Source: Cloacibacterium sp047601505 (GTDB taxonomy: Bacteria; Bacteroidota; Bacteroidia; Flavobacteriales; Weeksellaceae). Taken from it: a stretch of DNA of 64,000 nucleotides. Both the position numbers and the translations under genes were made by a program. Positions 53,939-61,726 of the stretch are shown here, in pieces. The notes under the pieces were generated by a model. That model was not told the origin of the DNA. It did no database searches and worked only from the letters and a program-made list of their open reading frames with translations. Within the stretch, counting starts at the first letter, position 1. Each line of letters starts with the position of its first letter. The stretch is taken from assembly GCF_047601505.1 (NCBI RefSeq), contig NZ_JASGJD010000001.1, positions 3,224,001 through 3,288,000 of the forward strand. Direction: 5' to 3'.

Positions 53939-55591
53939 TTAATACATAATTTGATAATATTCTGCAGCCATTCTATCAGAATTGAACTGTACTTTTACAT
54001 CATCCATTGCATTTTTCACTACTTGTCTCCATTCGTCTGGTCTATCGTAGTACATTGGTAAGATTTCGTTTTCCAGAATTTCGTATAATTTATTCAAATC
54101 ATAGTTATCTTGGTCGAAAACACTCATGTTAGCATAATCTCCTTTTGGCACTACAAAAGAATTTACGCCATGATTTGCAAACTCAGGAATCCATCCATCA
54201 TCTGTAGAAAGGTTTACAGAACCGTTCATAGAAGCCGTCATACCAGATGTACCAGAAGCTTCTCTTGGCACTCTAGGATTGTTCAACCAAACATCAGAAC
54301 CTTGTTTTAAGCTTTTACTTAAAGATAATTCATAACCTGTAAGCACAGCCATATTTTTGTGATTTTTGCTTTCTTCTACCAAATAATTAAAGGTAGAAAT
54401 AGCAGAATAATCCATTGGATATGGTTTCCCTGCGAAGATAATCTGTACCGGATATTTACTATTTTCTAATAATCTTGCAAATCTTTCTTTGTCTTGAAGC
54501 AATAAATCTGCTCTTTTGTAGCCCGCAAATCTTCTTGCCCAAACCATTGTAAATACGTGCGGATTAAACAATTTACCACATTGGTCTGCTACAATTCTGA
54601 AAGTTCTCTTTTTAAGATATTTTTTTCTAAAGTCGAATTCTTCGTTTTCTCTTTCGTCTCTAGCGTTATAAAGCGGTTTATCTGCCCAATATTTATAATC
54701 TTGAGCGTTGGTAATTGCTTTTATTTCGCAGATATTAGGATATTTACCCCACATTTCGTTAGAAACTACACCATGAAGTTGAGAAACTCCATTGGCAACT
54801 CTTGCCATTCTTAATGCACAAAGAGAGTGATTGAACATATCATTATCTTCTCCTTCAATAGCTTTTACTTCATTTAAGCTAAATCCTGAGAAATAAGACA
54901 TTTTGTGGCACAGATACACATTGTGTTTTTCGTTACCCGCTTCTTCTGGTGTATGCGTAGTGAAAACTAATTTTTCTTTTACTTTTTCTACATCGCCGTT
55001 GTATTTTCTTAGTAAATAGAAAGCAGCAGGAAGACCATGAGCTTCGTTAAGGTGATATACTTCTCTTTCTAGATTCAATTCGTCTAACAATTTAGCACCA
55101 CCTTTACCTAGTAAAATGTATTGCGCTAATTTTGTAGATTCGTTAGCATCGTATAATCTGTGGCAGATGGTTTTAGAAATATGGTCATTTTCTGGCACAT
55201 CTGTAGAAAGTAAAAAGATAGGCGCTGTTTTGAAAGTTTCTGGGTTTAGATACCAAACTTTTACCCAAACAGGAGCGTCGTGAATATCAATTTGGAATTT
55301 AATCCCTGTATCTTCTAAGAAACTATACATTTTCTTAGTCCAAGTTGGGTTAAGGGTTTGGTCATGATTTCTTGCTTGGTCATAATAACCAAATTTCCAT
55401 AAAATACCAATTCCTACTAAATCTTGTTTCAGATTATAAGCACTTCTCATGTGAGAACCCGCCAAAAATCCTAGACCTCCACTGTATATTTTTAGCGCCT
55501 GGTCAATCGCAAATTCCATAGAAAAGTAGGCCACTTTTTTAGTGTAATCTTTGTTGATGCTGAAAGGCATCGCGTAGTTTTTAAAATCCAT
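53939..55591 (-). CDS. glgP: GT35 alpha-glucan phosphorylase-like protein with no PLP lysine at the usual place
   Basis: A 550-residue protein of the short (AgpA-like) alpha-glucan phosphorylase branch: YFSMEFAIDQ near 22, HLNEAHGLPAAF near 180, ARRFAGYKRADLL near 348 and EASGTSGM near 444. In phosphorylases the residue after GTGNM/GTSGM is the lysine that holds pyridoxal phosphate; here it is Thr452 (codon ACG, 54236-54238 on the complementary strand). Either the subfamily lacks the classical Schiff base or activity is altered. It is monocistronic with its -7 box at 55617-55624. Confidence 0.85.
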   Translation of the reverse strand: MDFKNYAMPFSINKDYTKKVAYFSMEFAIDQALKIYSGGLGFLAGSHMRSAYNLKQDLVGIGILWKFGYYDQARNHDQTLNPTWTKKMYSFLEDTGIKFQIDIHDAPVWVKVWYLNPETFKTAPIFLLSTDVPENDHISKTICHRLYDANESTKLAQYILLGKGGAKLLDELNLEREVYHLNEAHGLPAAFYLLRKYNGDVEKVKEKLVFTTHTPEEAGNEKHNVYLCHKMSYFSGFSLNEVKAIEGEDNDMFNHSLCALRMARVANGVSQLHGVVSNEMWGKYPNICEIKAITNAQDYKYWADKPLYNARDERENEEFDFRKKYLKKRTFRIVADQCGKLFNPHVFTMVWARRFAGYKRADLLLQDKERFARLLENSKYPVQIIFAGKPYPMDYSAISTFNYLVEESKNHKNMAVLTGYELSLSKSLKQGSDVWLNNPRVPREASGTSGMTASMNGSVNLSTDDGWIPEFANHGVNSFVVPKGDYANMSVFDQDNYDLNKLYEILENEILPMYYDRPDEWRQVVKNAMDDVKVQFNSDRMAAEYYQIMY

Positions 55592-55616
55592 TTTCTCGTT
55601 TCTTTAAAATCAGATG

Positions 55617-55624
55617 CAAAGGTA
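55617..55624 (-). promoter_or_regulatory. -7 promoter box of the GT35 phosphorylase gene
   Basis: The minus strand reads TACCTTTG (TAnnTTTG), 25 bp before ATG 55591. Confidence 0.5.
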
Positions 55625-55841
55625 TTATATTTTTATAAACCACATCGTTTTCGTATGTTACAAATAAGAAAATATAGTAAAAATCATATTATTCACAATT
55701 TTTTAATGTATTTTCATGAGACAATAACAATGAGCTTTTACCCTAATAAACTGATTAATATTAGGTATGACCAATATCATACCAAAAAGTATTTTTATAA
55801 ACCACTCTTTTTATACTTTTACCACATAAATCGAATGAATA

Positions 55842-56435
55842 ATGGAAACTTTAACAACAAACCTCAACAATACTTTAGAAAATATCAAAAATCAAAGCTT
55901 ACGCTATGATGAAGTCTCGGAAATTCTATTCAGTTTTGATTTTCAAGATTATAACGAAATGTTCAAAATCAACGAATTAAATATTCCAGAAAAAACCTAC
56001 AGAAGGCTTCCTGTTTTCAACAGCGAAAACTGCGTAGCTATTTTAATGCTTTGGGGAGTTAACAATAAAACTGCGGTACACGACCACAAAAACTACGAAG
56101 GAAAAATAAAAGTTCTAAAAGGCGAACTTACCGAAGTATATTACAAAGAAACCAAAAACTTCATCGAATATGAAGGAGCTGGCGTTGCAATGGAAGGACT
56201 TGTTTTCGAAGAAGAAATGGGAGGAATCCACAGCATGGTAAATAACAAAAGTACTCTTTCTGTAAGCTTACACATCTACAAAACTTCTCAGATTAACCTA
56301 AGTGGTGTAAGAATTTTCGATATCGAAAATAAAAAATGGGCTGTACTTACAGACAAAGCACCTTCTTGCAGCTGGAATCTACCCGAAGAAGCGTTCGAAA
56401 AAATTGTAAATCTTAAAACACAAACTCCACAATAA
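55842..56435 (+). CDS. Cysteine dioxygenase-family cupin protein
   Basis: A 197-residue protein of the type I cysteine dioxygenase fold. The iron-ligand pattern is visible: H80 and H82 in AVHDHKNYEG and H130 in GGIHSMVN. Family members oxidise cysteine (or 3-mercaptopropionate) to the sulfinate with O2. The glycine of the first cupin motif and the third His are present; exact thiol specificity is uncertain. A near-consensus -7 (TACTTTTA) lies about 26 bp upstream. Confidence 0.85.
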   Translation: METLTTNLNNTLENIKNQSLRYDEVSEILFSFDFQDYNEMFKINELNIPEKTYRRLPVFNSENCVAILMLWGVNNKTAVHDHKNYEGKIKVLKGELTEVYYKETKNFIEYEGAGVAMEGLVFEEEMGGIHSMVNNKSTLSVSLHIYKTSQINLSGVRIFDIENKKWAVLTDKAPSCSWNLPEEAFEKIVNLKTQTPQ

Positions 56436-56460
56436 CCTCAAATTAAACGTTGTTTAAAAG

Positions 56461-56492
56461 TCCACAAAAATTATTATTTGTGGATTTTTTTT
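56461..56492 (+). terminator. Terminator of the cysteine dioxygenase gene
   Basis: TCCACAAA (56461-56468) pairs with TTTGTGGA (56477-56484) across an 8-base loop and is followed by eight T. Confidence 0.8.
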
Positions 56493-56518
56493 GTCCTAAA
56501 ATCTGCTAAAATTCCACC

Positions 56519-56610
56519 TTTGTTCGAGTCTCCTTCGAATCACAGTCGAGTCTGCTTCGGAAAACGGGTACTTTTCTCGAACAAAACCCAACCGTGATTC
56601 GACTTTGATT
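56519..56610. repeat. Imperfect palindromic intergenic element
   Basis: Outer arms TTTGTTCGAG (56519-56528) and CTCGAACAAA (56576-56585) are perfect inverted repeats. Inside and beyond are TCGAGTC, GAATCAC and GTGATTCGAC segments that pair in part. It fills the gap between the cysteine dioxygenase terminator and mtaB. No ORF is seen. Confidence 0.45.
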
Positions 56611-56658
56611 GCCACCAAACTCACAAAAGACTCTAATTTCTAACTTAAAATTTTTACG

Positions 56659-56666
56659 TAAATTTG
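56659..56666 (+). promoter_or_regulatory. -7 promoter box of mtaB
   Basis: TAAATTTG matches TAnnTTTG and ends 13 bp before ATG 56680, giving a leader of about 8-10 nt. Confidence 0.5.
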
Positions 56667-56679
56667 CAGACTCTTAATT

Positions 56680-58029
56680 ATGGAAAATTTCACTACAAAA
56701 ACCGTTGCTTTTCACACGCTTGGCTGCAAACTCAACTTTGCGGAAACCTCTACTATTGCCAGACAACTCACTGGTGCTGGTTACCAAAAAGTAAGTTTTG
56801 ACGATGCTGCCAATGTTTACGTTATCAATACTTGTTCTGTAACAGACAATGCAGACAAAGAATGCAAACTCCACGTAAAACGTGCCATGAAAGCCAACCC
56901 TGATGGTTTGGTGGTGATTGTAGGTTGCTATGCTCAGCTAAAACCCGAAGAAATTTCTGCCATTGAAGGCGTTGATTTGGTTTTAGGAGCCAAAGAAAAA
57001 TTCAACATTCTGAGTTATCTGGAAGATTTAGAAAAAACCGAACATCACGCCAAAGTTCACTCTTGCGAAATAGAAGAAGCCGATTTCTTTATCGGAAGCT
57101 ATTCTATTGGCGACAGAACCAGAGCTTTTTTGAAGGTTCAAGACGGTTGCGATTATAAATGTACCTATTGCACGATTCCTTTGGCTAGAGGAATTTCTAG
57201 AAGTGATACCGTAGAAAATGTATTAAAAAATGCCAAAGAAATTGCTGGCAAAGACATCAAAGAAATAGTTTTAACGGGTGTAAACATTGGCGATTACGGA
57301 AAAGGCGAATTTGGCAATAAAAAACACGAACACACTTTCCTAGATTTGGTGAAAGAACTGAATAAAGTAGAGGGAATTGAAAGGATTAGAATTTCTTCTA
57401 TTGAACCGAATTTATTGAAAGACGAAACCATAGATTTGGTAGCAGAAAGCAAAAGTTTTGTACCACATTTCCATATTCCTTTGCAAAGTGGAAGCGATGA
57501 TTTGCTCAAAAAAATGAAGCGAAGATATCTCACCAAATTGTACAACGATAGAGTTTCTAAAATTAGAGAAGTAATGCCCGATGCTGCAATTGGCGTAGAT
57601 GTAATTGTAGGATTTCCTGGTGAAACAGAAGAGAATTTTTTAGAAACCTACAACTTTATCAACGAACTGCCTATTACGTATTTACACGTTTTCACGTATT
57701 CTGAAAGAGAAAATACCGAAGCCGTAGAAATGGAAGGTGTAGTACCGATTGCTGAACGTAAAAAACGCAACAAAATGCTCAGAATTCTTTCCGAGAAAAA
57801 GAAAATGGCATTTTACCAAACACAGCTGGGAAAAACCTTGCCTGTACTTTGGGAACACGAAGAAAAAGACGGAAAAATGTTTGGCTTCACCGAAAATTAT
57901 GTACGTGTACAAAAACCTTTTGACGCGAGTTCTATCAACCAAATAGAAATGGTAAAACTAGACAAAATACAAGCTGACGGAACCGTTTCTATCTCTCCTA
58001 TTTTTGAGGAGTTTTTGGCGAAGGTTTAG
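56680..58029 (+). CDS. mtaB: tRNA t6A37 methylthiotransferase
   Basis: MtaB converts t6A37 to ms2t6A37 in tRNA using radical SAM chemistry. The 449-residue protein has an N-terminal UPF0004 domain with three cluster cysteines (C16, C52, C83), a radical SAM core with CxxxCxxC at C157, C161, C164, and a short C-terminal TRAM domain. TLGCKLN at the start is characteristic of MtaB rather than MiaB. Its substrate modification is made by TsaD (8.5 kb). Confidence 0.92.
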   Translation: MENFTTKTVAFHTLGCKLNFAETSTIARQLTGAGYQKVSFDDAANVYVINTCSVTDNADKECKLHVKRAMKANPDGLVVIVGCYAQLKPEEISAIEGVDLVLGAKEKFNILSYLEDLEKTEHHAKVHSCEIEEADFFIGSYSIGDRTRAFLKVQDGCDYKCTYCTIPLARGISRSDTVENVLKNAKEIAGKDIKEIVLTGVNIGDYGKGEFGNKKHEHTFLDLVKELNKVEGIERIRISSIEPNLLKDETIDLVAESKSFVPHFHIPLQSGSDDLLKKMKRRYLTKLYNDRVSKIREVMPDAAIGVDVIVGFPGETEENFLETYNFINELPITYLHVFTYSERENTEAVEMEGVVPIAERKKRNKMLRILSEKKKMAFYQTQLGKTLPVLWEHEEKDGKMFGFTENYVRVQKPFDASSINQIEMVKLDKIQADGTVSISPIFEEFLAKV

Positions 58030-58076
58030 AAAAAATTCTTTAAAATTCTAAATTTTAGTTTTTCGAAATTAATTTT

Positions 58077-58084
58077 TATTTTTG
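58077..58084 (+). promoter_or_regulatory. -7 promoter box of the DUF6934-like gene
   Basis: TATTTTTG matches TAnnTTTG and ends 17 bp before the TTG start at 58102. Confidence 0.5.
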
Positions 58085-58101
58085 TTTAAAGATTAATACC
58101 A

Positions 58102-58641
58102 TTGAAAAACAATACGCATTACAAAACTGAATTAACCTTAAATGATGAAAGACTTCAATATCTTTTTGTAAGTGAGGGAAATTCTACAATTATTAAAGTA
58201 ATAGAATACAGCCCAATTACAACTTTAGGAGAAAGAGTTGTTTATAATCTAGGTTTTGGCGATTACGACGAAATTCGCAAAACAATTTTAGACGATACCG
58301 ATAGTAATAATGGAGATATGTATGTTGTATTCAATACTGTTTTATTTACAGTTCCGTTATTTTTTACCTCAAAACCAGACTGTGTAATTTATGTTTGTGG
58401 CAGCGATTCTGATGAAGAATTTAAAGAAAAATGTTTGCCAAAATGCAAAAAGAAATGTACAGATTATTGCAAAAAAGAAAATCAGAGAATAAAAATTTAC
58501 AGATATTATGTAGATAAAAATTTTGAAGAATTAAGCACTGAATACATTTTTTTTGGAAAAAACAGAAATACTAATAACGCTTTTGTTCAGTATATTCCAG
58601 GACACGAATATCACGATATTTTGGTGTACAAGAAAAAATAA
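58102..58641 (+). CDS. DUF6934-like protein with a CX3CX3CX3C insert
   Basis: A 179-residue cytoplasmic protein resembling the Bacteroidetes DUF6934 family (VVYNLGFGDYDE near 46-57, a central hydrophobic strand FTVPLFF, and a basic-aromatic C-terminus). The function of the family is unknown. It has four evenly spaced cysteines (C111, C115, C119, C123) in a Lys-rich stretch, plus C94 and C99, which could bind a metal. The only plausible start is TTG 58102, because the next Met is near residue 73, and the -7 box agrees with it. A 53-residue basic protein gene follows after 72 bp. Confidence 0.65.
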   Translation: MKNNTHYKTELTLNDERLQYLFVSEGNSTIIKVIEYSPITTLGERVVYNLGFGDYDEIRKTILDDTDSNNGDMYVVFNTVLFTVPLFFTSKPDCVIYVCGSDSDEEFKEKCLPKCKKKCTDYCKKENQRIKIYRYYVDKNFEELSTEYIFFGKNRNTNNAFVQYIPGHEYHDILVYKKK

Positions 58642-58642
58642 T

Positions 58643-58650
58643 TAATTTTG
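58643..58650 (+). promoter_or_regulatory. -7 promoter box of the small basic protein gene
   Basis: TAATTTTG matches TAnnTTTG. It begins directly after the DUF6934-like stop and leaves a leader of about 58 nt before ATG 58714. Confidence 0.4.
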
Positions 58651-58713
58651 CATATTAAAATAACTCACAGAAAGTTATATATTTACAAACGTTAATTTAA
58701 AAAATTAGCAATT

Positions 58714-58875
58714 ATGAAAAAAGCAATTGAAACAAAAAAAACGATAAAAGCTCCAAAAGATGCCAAAACAAAATTGAGCATTGTGGCCGCTAGTATTAAA
58801 GATAAAAAGTTGTTTCAAACAAAAATTGAAGCAGCTAAAAAGTCTCTACAAGGCTTTAAGAGTTTACCTATATAG
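58714..58875 (+). CDS. 53-residue Lys-rich small protein
   Basis: A small, strongly basic protein (MKKAIETKKTIKAPKDAK start, LQGFKSLPI end) predicted to be mostly helical, without signal peptide or membrane segment. A -7 box (58643-58650) precedes it and a hairpin (58898-58928) follows, so it looks like a genuine transcription unit or the end of the DUF6934-like one. The combination of a roughly 180-residue and a roughly 50-residue gene resembles two-gene modules such as toxin-antitoxin pairs, but no toxin fold is recognised. Confidence 0.6.
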   Translation: MKKAIETKKTIKAPKDAKTKLSIVAASIKDKKLFQTKIEAAKKSLQGFKSLPI

Positions 58876-58897
58876 AATAAATTAATCTTTTATATTG

Positions 58898-58928
58898 AAT
58901 CCGAGTTTGTGAAAATTCGGATTTTTTT
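58898..58928 (+). terminator. Terminator after the small basic protein gene
   Basis: AATCCGA (58898-58904) pairs with TCGGATT (58917-58923) and is followed by a T-run. Confidence 0.75.
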
Positions 58929-58984
58929 ATACTTATTTCTAAAAACCTATAATTTTATTAACTCTCAAAATATTCTAACATACT

Positions 58985-59018
58985 CTTTGTCATTGACTGC
59001 GTCTAATCTTCGATTTCC
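58985..59018 (-). repeat. Inverted copy of a 33-bp dispersed repeat (left boundary)
   Basis: The reverse complement of this stretch contains AAATCGAAGATT and AGTCAATGACAAAG, matching 62286-62318 at about 31 of 33 positions in opposite orientation. Confidence 0.7.
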
Positions 59019-59203
59019 GAAGGAAACCTAACGAAGTGGTTCAACAAAGTCAATCTAAATTTAATGCAACTATATGTAGAGATTCTTTCAGAATGACAAA
59101 CGCTGTGGTAAATGATAAAGTAATTTTCTAAGTGTAGTTCCCTTCTTTCAGAGGGGTGGCATTCCGAGAATCGGAATGACGGGGTGTTTAGAAATATTCA
59201 GAT

Positions 59204-59572
59204 GATTTTTAGCATTTTACGGGTTCCCGTAATGTAGTGTGAGATTATTTTTCTTACAAAACACTTTATGTACACTTGGTCTTTGCGATGAAGTGCAAAG
59301 CACGAAAGAAGCAATCCGTTAAATAAAAAAGATTGCTTCACTACACTTTGTTTCGTTCGCAATGACAAAATAATTTTAGCATTTTACGGTTTTACGCAAT
59401 GTAGTGTGGAGTTTATTTTTCTTACAAAAATTTATGTACACTTTGTCTTTGCGATGAAGTGTGAAGCACGAAAGAAGCAATCCGTTAAATAAAAAAGATT
59501 GCGTCACTACACTTTGTTTCGTTCGCAATGACAAAATGATTTATAGCATTTTACGGTTTCCCGTAATGTAGT
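59204..59572. repeat. 167-bp tandem repeat, about 2.2 copies
   Basis: The anchor AGCATTTTACGG begins near 59211, 59378 and 59545, an exact 167-bp period both times. Units 1 and 2 are nearly identical; unit 3 is truncated after about 40 bp. Each full unit contains GAAGCAATC ... GATTGCTTC (or GATTGCGTC), an imperfect palindrome with TTTGCGATGAAGTG and CGTTCGCAATGAC on its flanks, so it can fold into a long stem. Confidence 0.85.
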
Positions 59573-59611
59573 GTGGAGTTTATTTTCTAATTTAGTGGAA
59601 AAATAATAACT

Positions 59612-60355
59612 ATGGGATTAACAGATTGGTTTTCTAAAAAACAAAAATTTAGACCAAAAAATGGTTTTGCTGGGTTGGCATATGCTGCCGCTACACCTCA
59701 TATGGAAAGACAAAATTTAATTCATTCGCATGGTAAATTAGAGTGCTATATTTTTTACTCTACATACATATCTATCATTTCTTCTTGCTTGCATCCTCAA
59801 CATACAGATAAAGTAGACCAACTTTTAGTAAATGGAATATGGGATTACAAAAATTTTCTTAAAATTGATGAAGATGATTTCCCATTTGGTTTTCCTTCTT
59901 ACATTGAGAATAGAGGAATTCTTTACTCCAAAAGCTTAAAAAAAATGTTTGGCAATAAAGATGATAATAGTAAATCTACCATTCAAAAATTTGTCTTGTT
60001 ATTTGAAACTAGAGAATATAAAGAATTAGAAGAACTAGATTTGGATCTCTTTAGGGTAATGAGCTCGTTTGATTTTCTAATACATAGTATACGAGTTATT
60101 AATAGCAATGCCTACCAATATGCAGCATCAATAGAGCATATTTATATCAACCCAAACATACAAATTCAGCAGGAAGTAAATTCAAAAATTGATGACATTG
60201 TTGTTCTTCCTTTCATAAAGCCACGTTGTATGCAATGTGGTATCATAACAGACAGAACCGACTTGAAAGCTGTACCTACAGATACAGAATTTGGAACATA
60301 TCAAATGCCAACATGTTCCATATGTAGGACAAAATATTCGAATGATAATGGCTAA
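59612..60355 (+). CDS. Hypothetical protein with C-terminal zinc-ribbon-like cysteines
   Basis: A 247-residue protein of unknown family. It starts MGLTDWFSKKQKFRPK, has a mixed alpha/beta middle and ends with two CxxC pairs (C206/C209 and C235/C238) spaced like a zinc ribbon. There is no signal peptide or membrane helix. The upstream repeat supplies its 5' flank. A lipoprotein gene follows after 17 bp, so the two are likely co-transcribed. Confidence 0.7.
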   Translation: MGLTDWFSKKQKFRPKNGFAGLAYAAATPHMERQNLIHSHGKLECYIFYSTYISIISSCLHPQHTDKVDQLLVNGIWDYKNFLKIDEDDFPFGFPSYIENRGILYSKSLKKMFGNKDDNSKSTIQKFVLLFETREYKELEELDLDLFRVMSSFDFLIHSIRVINSNAYQYAASIEHIYINPNIQIQQEVNSKIDDIVVLPFIKPRCMQCGIITDRTDLKAVPTDTEFGTYQMPTCSICRTKYSNDNG

Positions 60356-60372
60356 ATAAAAAATGTGAAATT

Positions 60373-61308
60373 ATGAAGTACTTTGTTATTATTCTTTGTT
60401 CAATTTACATGTTTGTTTCTTGTAAATCATCTGATGACAAAATAGAAGGTATGTTGTCCGAATATGTAAAAAATATAGTTAAAAATCCCAACTCTGTTGA
60501 TATACATAAATTTCAGGTTTATGATAAAGTCTACAATTCTAAAGCTGGTATGTTTTTATGGGAAAAAAGTAAAAATAATACAATAACAGAAAAAAGTGAT
60601 TATATAACTTTTTTATTTTCAGCTAAAAATTCAGATGGTATTGAGATATTTAGAGAAGCATCTGTGTATTTTGATAAAGCAAAAAAAACATTTAAAAGTT
60701 CATACCCAGAAAATATTGACATTGAAAATGGCAATATTTCTGGAACTTGCAAGTATTATTTTGGAAATCTTATAACGAATTGGCAAATTCGAAACTATAA
60801 TAACGATGCTAATGTAACTATTATGAATATTGACACTCTTGGTGGAAGAAAAAAATACATTACTACAGTTCAAAACGGAACATATCAAGTTAACAAAATA
60901 ATTCCAGGCTATTATTTCTTTAAGTTAATAAATTATAACATCAACCTTGAAAATGTTTATGGTAATTATGGAAATAAGAAAAACTATTATATGCTTTCGG
61001 AAATACAGAAGATAATGAATTTTCATCGAATATATGGCAGTATACCATATGGATATTCAGACAAGAAATTATTTGATGAAACACTAAAAAAACTTAATAA
61101 ATATGCAGAAGAATCAAATGACACAGAATTTTTTGACAACGATGTAAATGATATATGGAAGGACTTTAAAAAAAGTGTAAACCATAAATTTTTAGATGAC
61201 TTTGAGATTGAATACGATTATAGATATTTGAATGAGTTTGATGAAATTTTAATTGAATCAAGTACACCTACGAATCATGATGTATATATAAAGAACTTCT
61301 TTTACTAA
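60373..61308 (+). CDS. Lipoprotein of unknown function
   Basis: A 311-residue protein with lipobox ending at C17 (YMFVSCKSS). The mature chain is rich in Asn, Lys, Tyr and Ile and has no recognised domain; the last third is acidic and Tyr-rich. It follows the zinc-ribbon-like protein by 17 bp. The AT-rich codon use and Asn/Lys/Tyr bias are stronger than in nearby housekeeping genes, which fits an accessory origin (visual impression only). Confidence 0.7.
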   Translation: MKYFVIILCSIYMFVSCKSSDDKIEGMLSEYVKNIVKNPNSVDIHKFQVYDKVYNSKAGMFLWEKSKNNTITEKSDYITFLFSAKNSDGIEIFREASVYFDKAKKTFKSSYPENIDIENGNISGTCKYYFGNLITNWQIRNYNNDANVTIMNIDTLGGRKKYITTVQNGTYQVNKIIPGYYFFKLINYNINLENVYGNYGNKKNYYMLSEIQKIMNFHRIYGSIPYGYSDKKLFDETLKKLNKYAEESNDTEFFDNDVNDIWKDFKKSVNHKFLDDFEIEYDYRYLNEFDEILIESSTPTNHDVYIKNFFY

Positions 61309-61448
61309 CATACAATAATAGCATTTCATCTAAAATCACTAATCCCTTAAAAATTAAAATGTACATTAGAATTAAAAAAAACTTTTTTTTCGTCCCCCGC
61401 TCTCCAAACCTTCAAAATTTGGATGTTTTTTTGGGTAGGGGATAGACA

Positions 61449-61483
61449 ATGTATAATGTATAATTGATAATTGAAAATTAAAT
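61449..61483. repeat. Heptamer-phased tract downstream of the lipoprotein gene
   Basis: Five 7-mers in register: ATGTATA, ATGTATA, ATTGATA, ATTGAAA, ATTAAAT. In the phase beginning ACAATGT the first units match the reverse complement of the ACATTGT/ACTTTAT array at 63.6 kb. Confidence 0.55.
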
Positions 61484-61525
61484 ATTTAAGTAATAACTCT
61501 CTAGATTTTGGATTGTGATTCTGCT

Positions 61526-61548
61526 CTCCGAAGTTTACAACTTCGGAG
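61526..61548. repeat. Perfect inverted repeat, CTCCGAAGTT / AACTTCGGAG
   Basis: A 10-bp stem with a 3-base loop, followed by GTATTTATTTAAAAATAAA. A related copy (CTCCGAA ... TTCGGAG) with a 9-base loop is at 62231-62253. No T-run directly follows, so it is not a typical terminator. Confidence 0.6.
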
Positions 61549-61575
61549 TATTTATTTAAAAATAAACTCTTTTTG

Positions 61576-61601
61576 TGTAGAGATTCCTACGGAATGACAA
61601 A
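61576..61601 (+). repeat. AGATTCC...GGAATGAC dispersed element
   Basis: TGTAGAGATTC followed by GGAATGACAAA. The same ends occur at 59075-59100, and a variant with an insertion occurs at about 62269-62318. Confidence 0.55.
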
Positions 61602-61629
61602 TATTGTAGCGAAAATGTAAATATTTTGA

Positions 61630-61652
61630 TGATTTATAGCATTTTACGGTTT
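61630..61652 (+). repeat. Shared 5' leader sequence before the gene at 61727
   Basis: Identical for 23 bases to 59537-59559, in both cases followed by a T-rich stretch, a TAA(T/C)TTAG box and then an ATGGGATTA start. It is a partial third location of the 167-bp repeat unit. Confidence 0.65.
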
Positions 61653-61726
61653 TTCATCAATAAGTATAAATTTATTTTTTTAACTTAGTATGAAATTAAT
61701 AATTATCAATATAAAACAAAAATGAA

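Larger units (their letters stand above)
58924..59611. other. Gene-free repeat-rich stretch
   Basis: About 690 bp with no credible ORF. From left to right it holds a degenerate repeat at 58985-59018, a GTAGAGATTC...GAATGACAAA element at 59075-59100, then the 167-bp tandem repeat from about 59204 to 59570, which runs into the upstream region of the gene at 59612. Confidence 0.75.
61309..61726. other. Gene-free repeat-rich stretch
   Basis: About 420 bp without a credible ORF. It contains a CTCTCC...GGA segment at about 61400-61425, a heptamer tract at 61449-61483, a perfect 10-bp inverted repeat at 61526-61548, a GTAGAGATTC...GAATGACAAA element at 61576-61601 and the shared leader sequence from 61630. 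Confidence 0.7.

Noticed and set aside
55655..55909. 84-codon plus-strand frame before the cysteine dioxygenase gene
   Set aside because: It overlaps the true start of that gene in another frame and is low-complexity (Tyr/Phe/His-rich) from AT-rich intergenic DNA.
59204..59572. Possible CRISPR array
   Set aside because: The unit is 167 bp, repeated only about 2.2 times, with no repeat/spacer alternation and no cas genes in the window.
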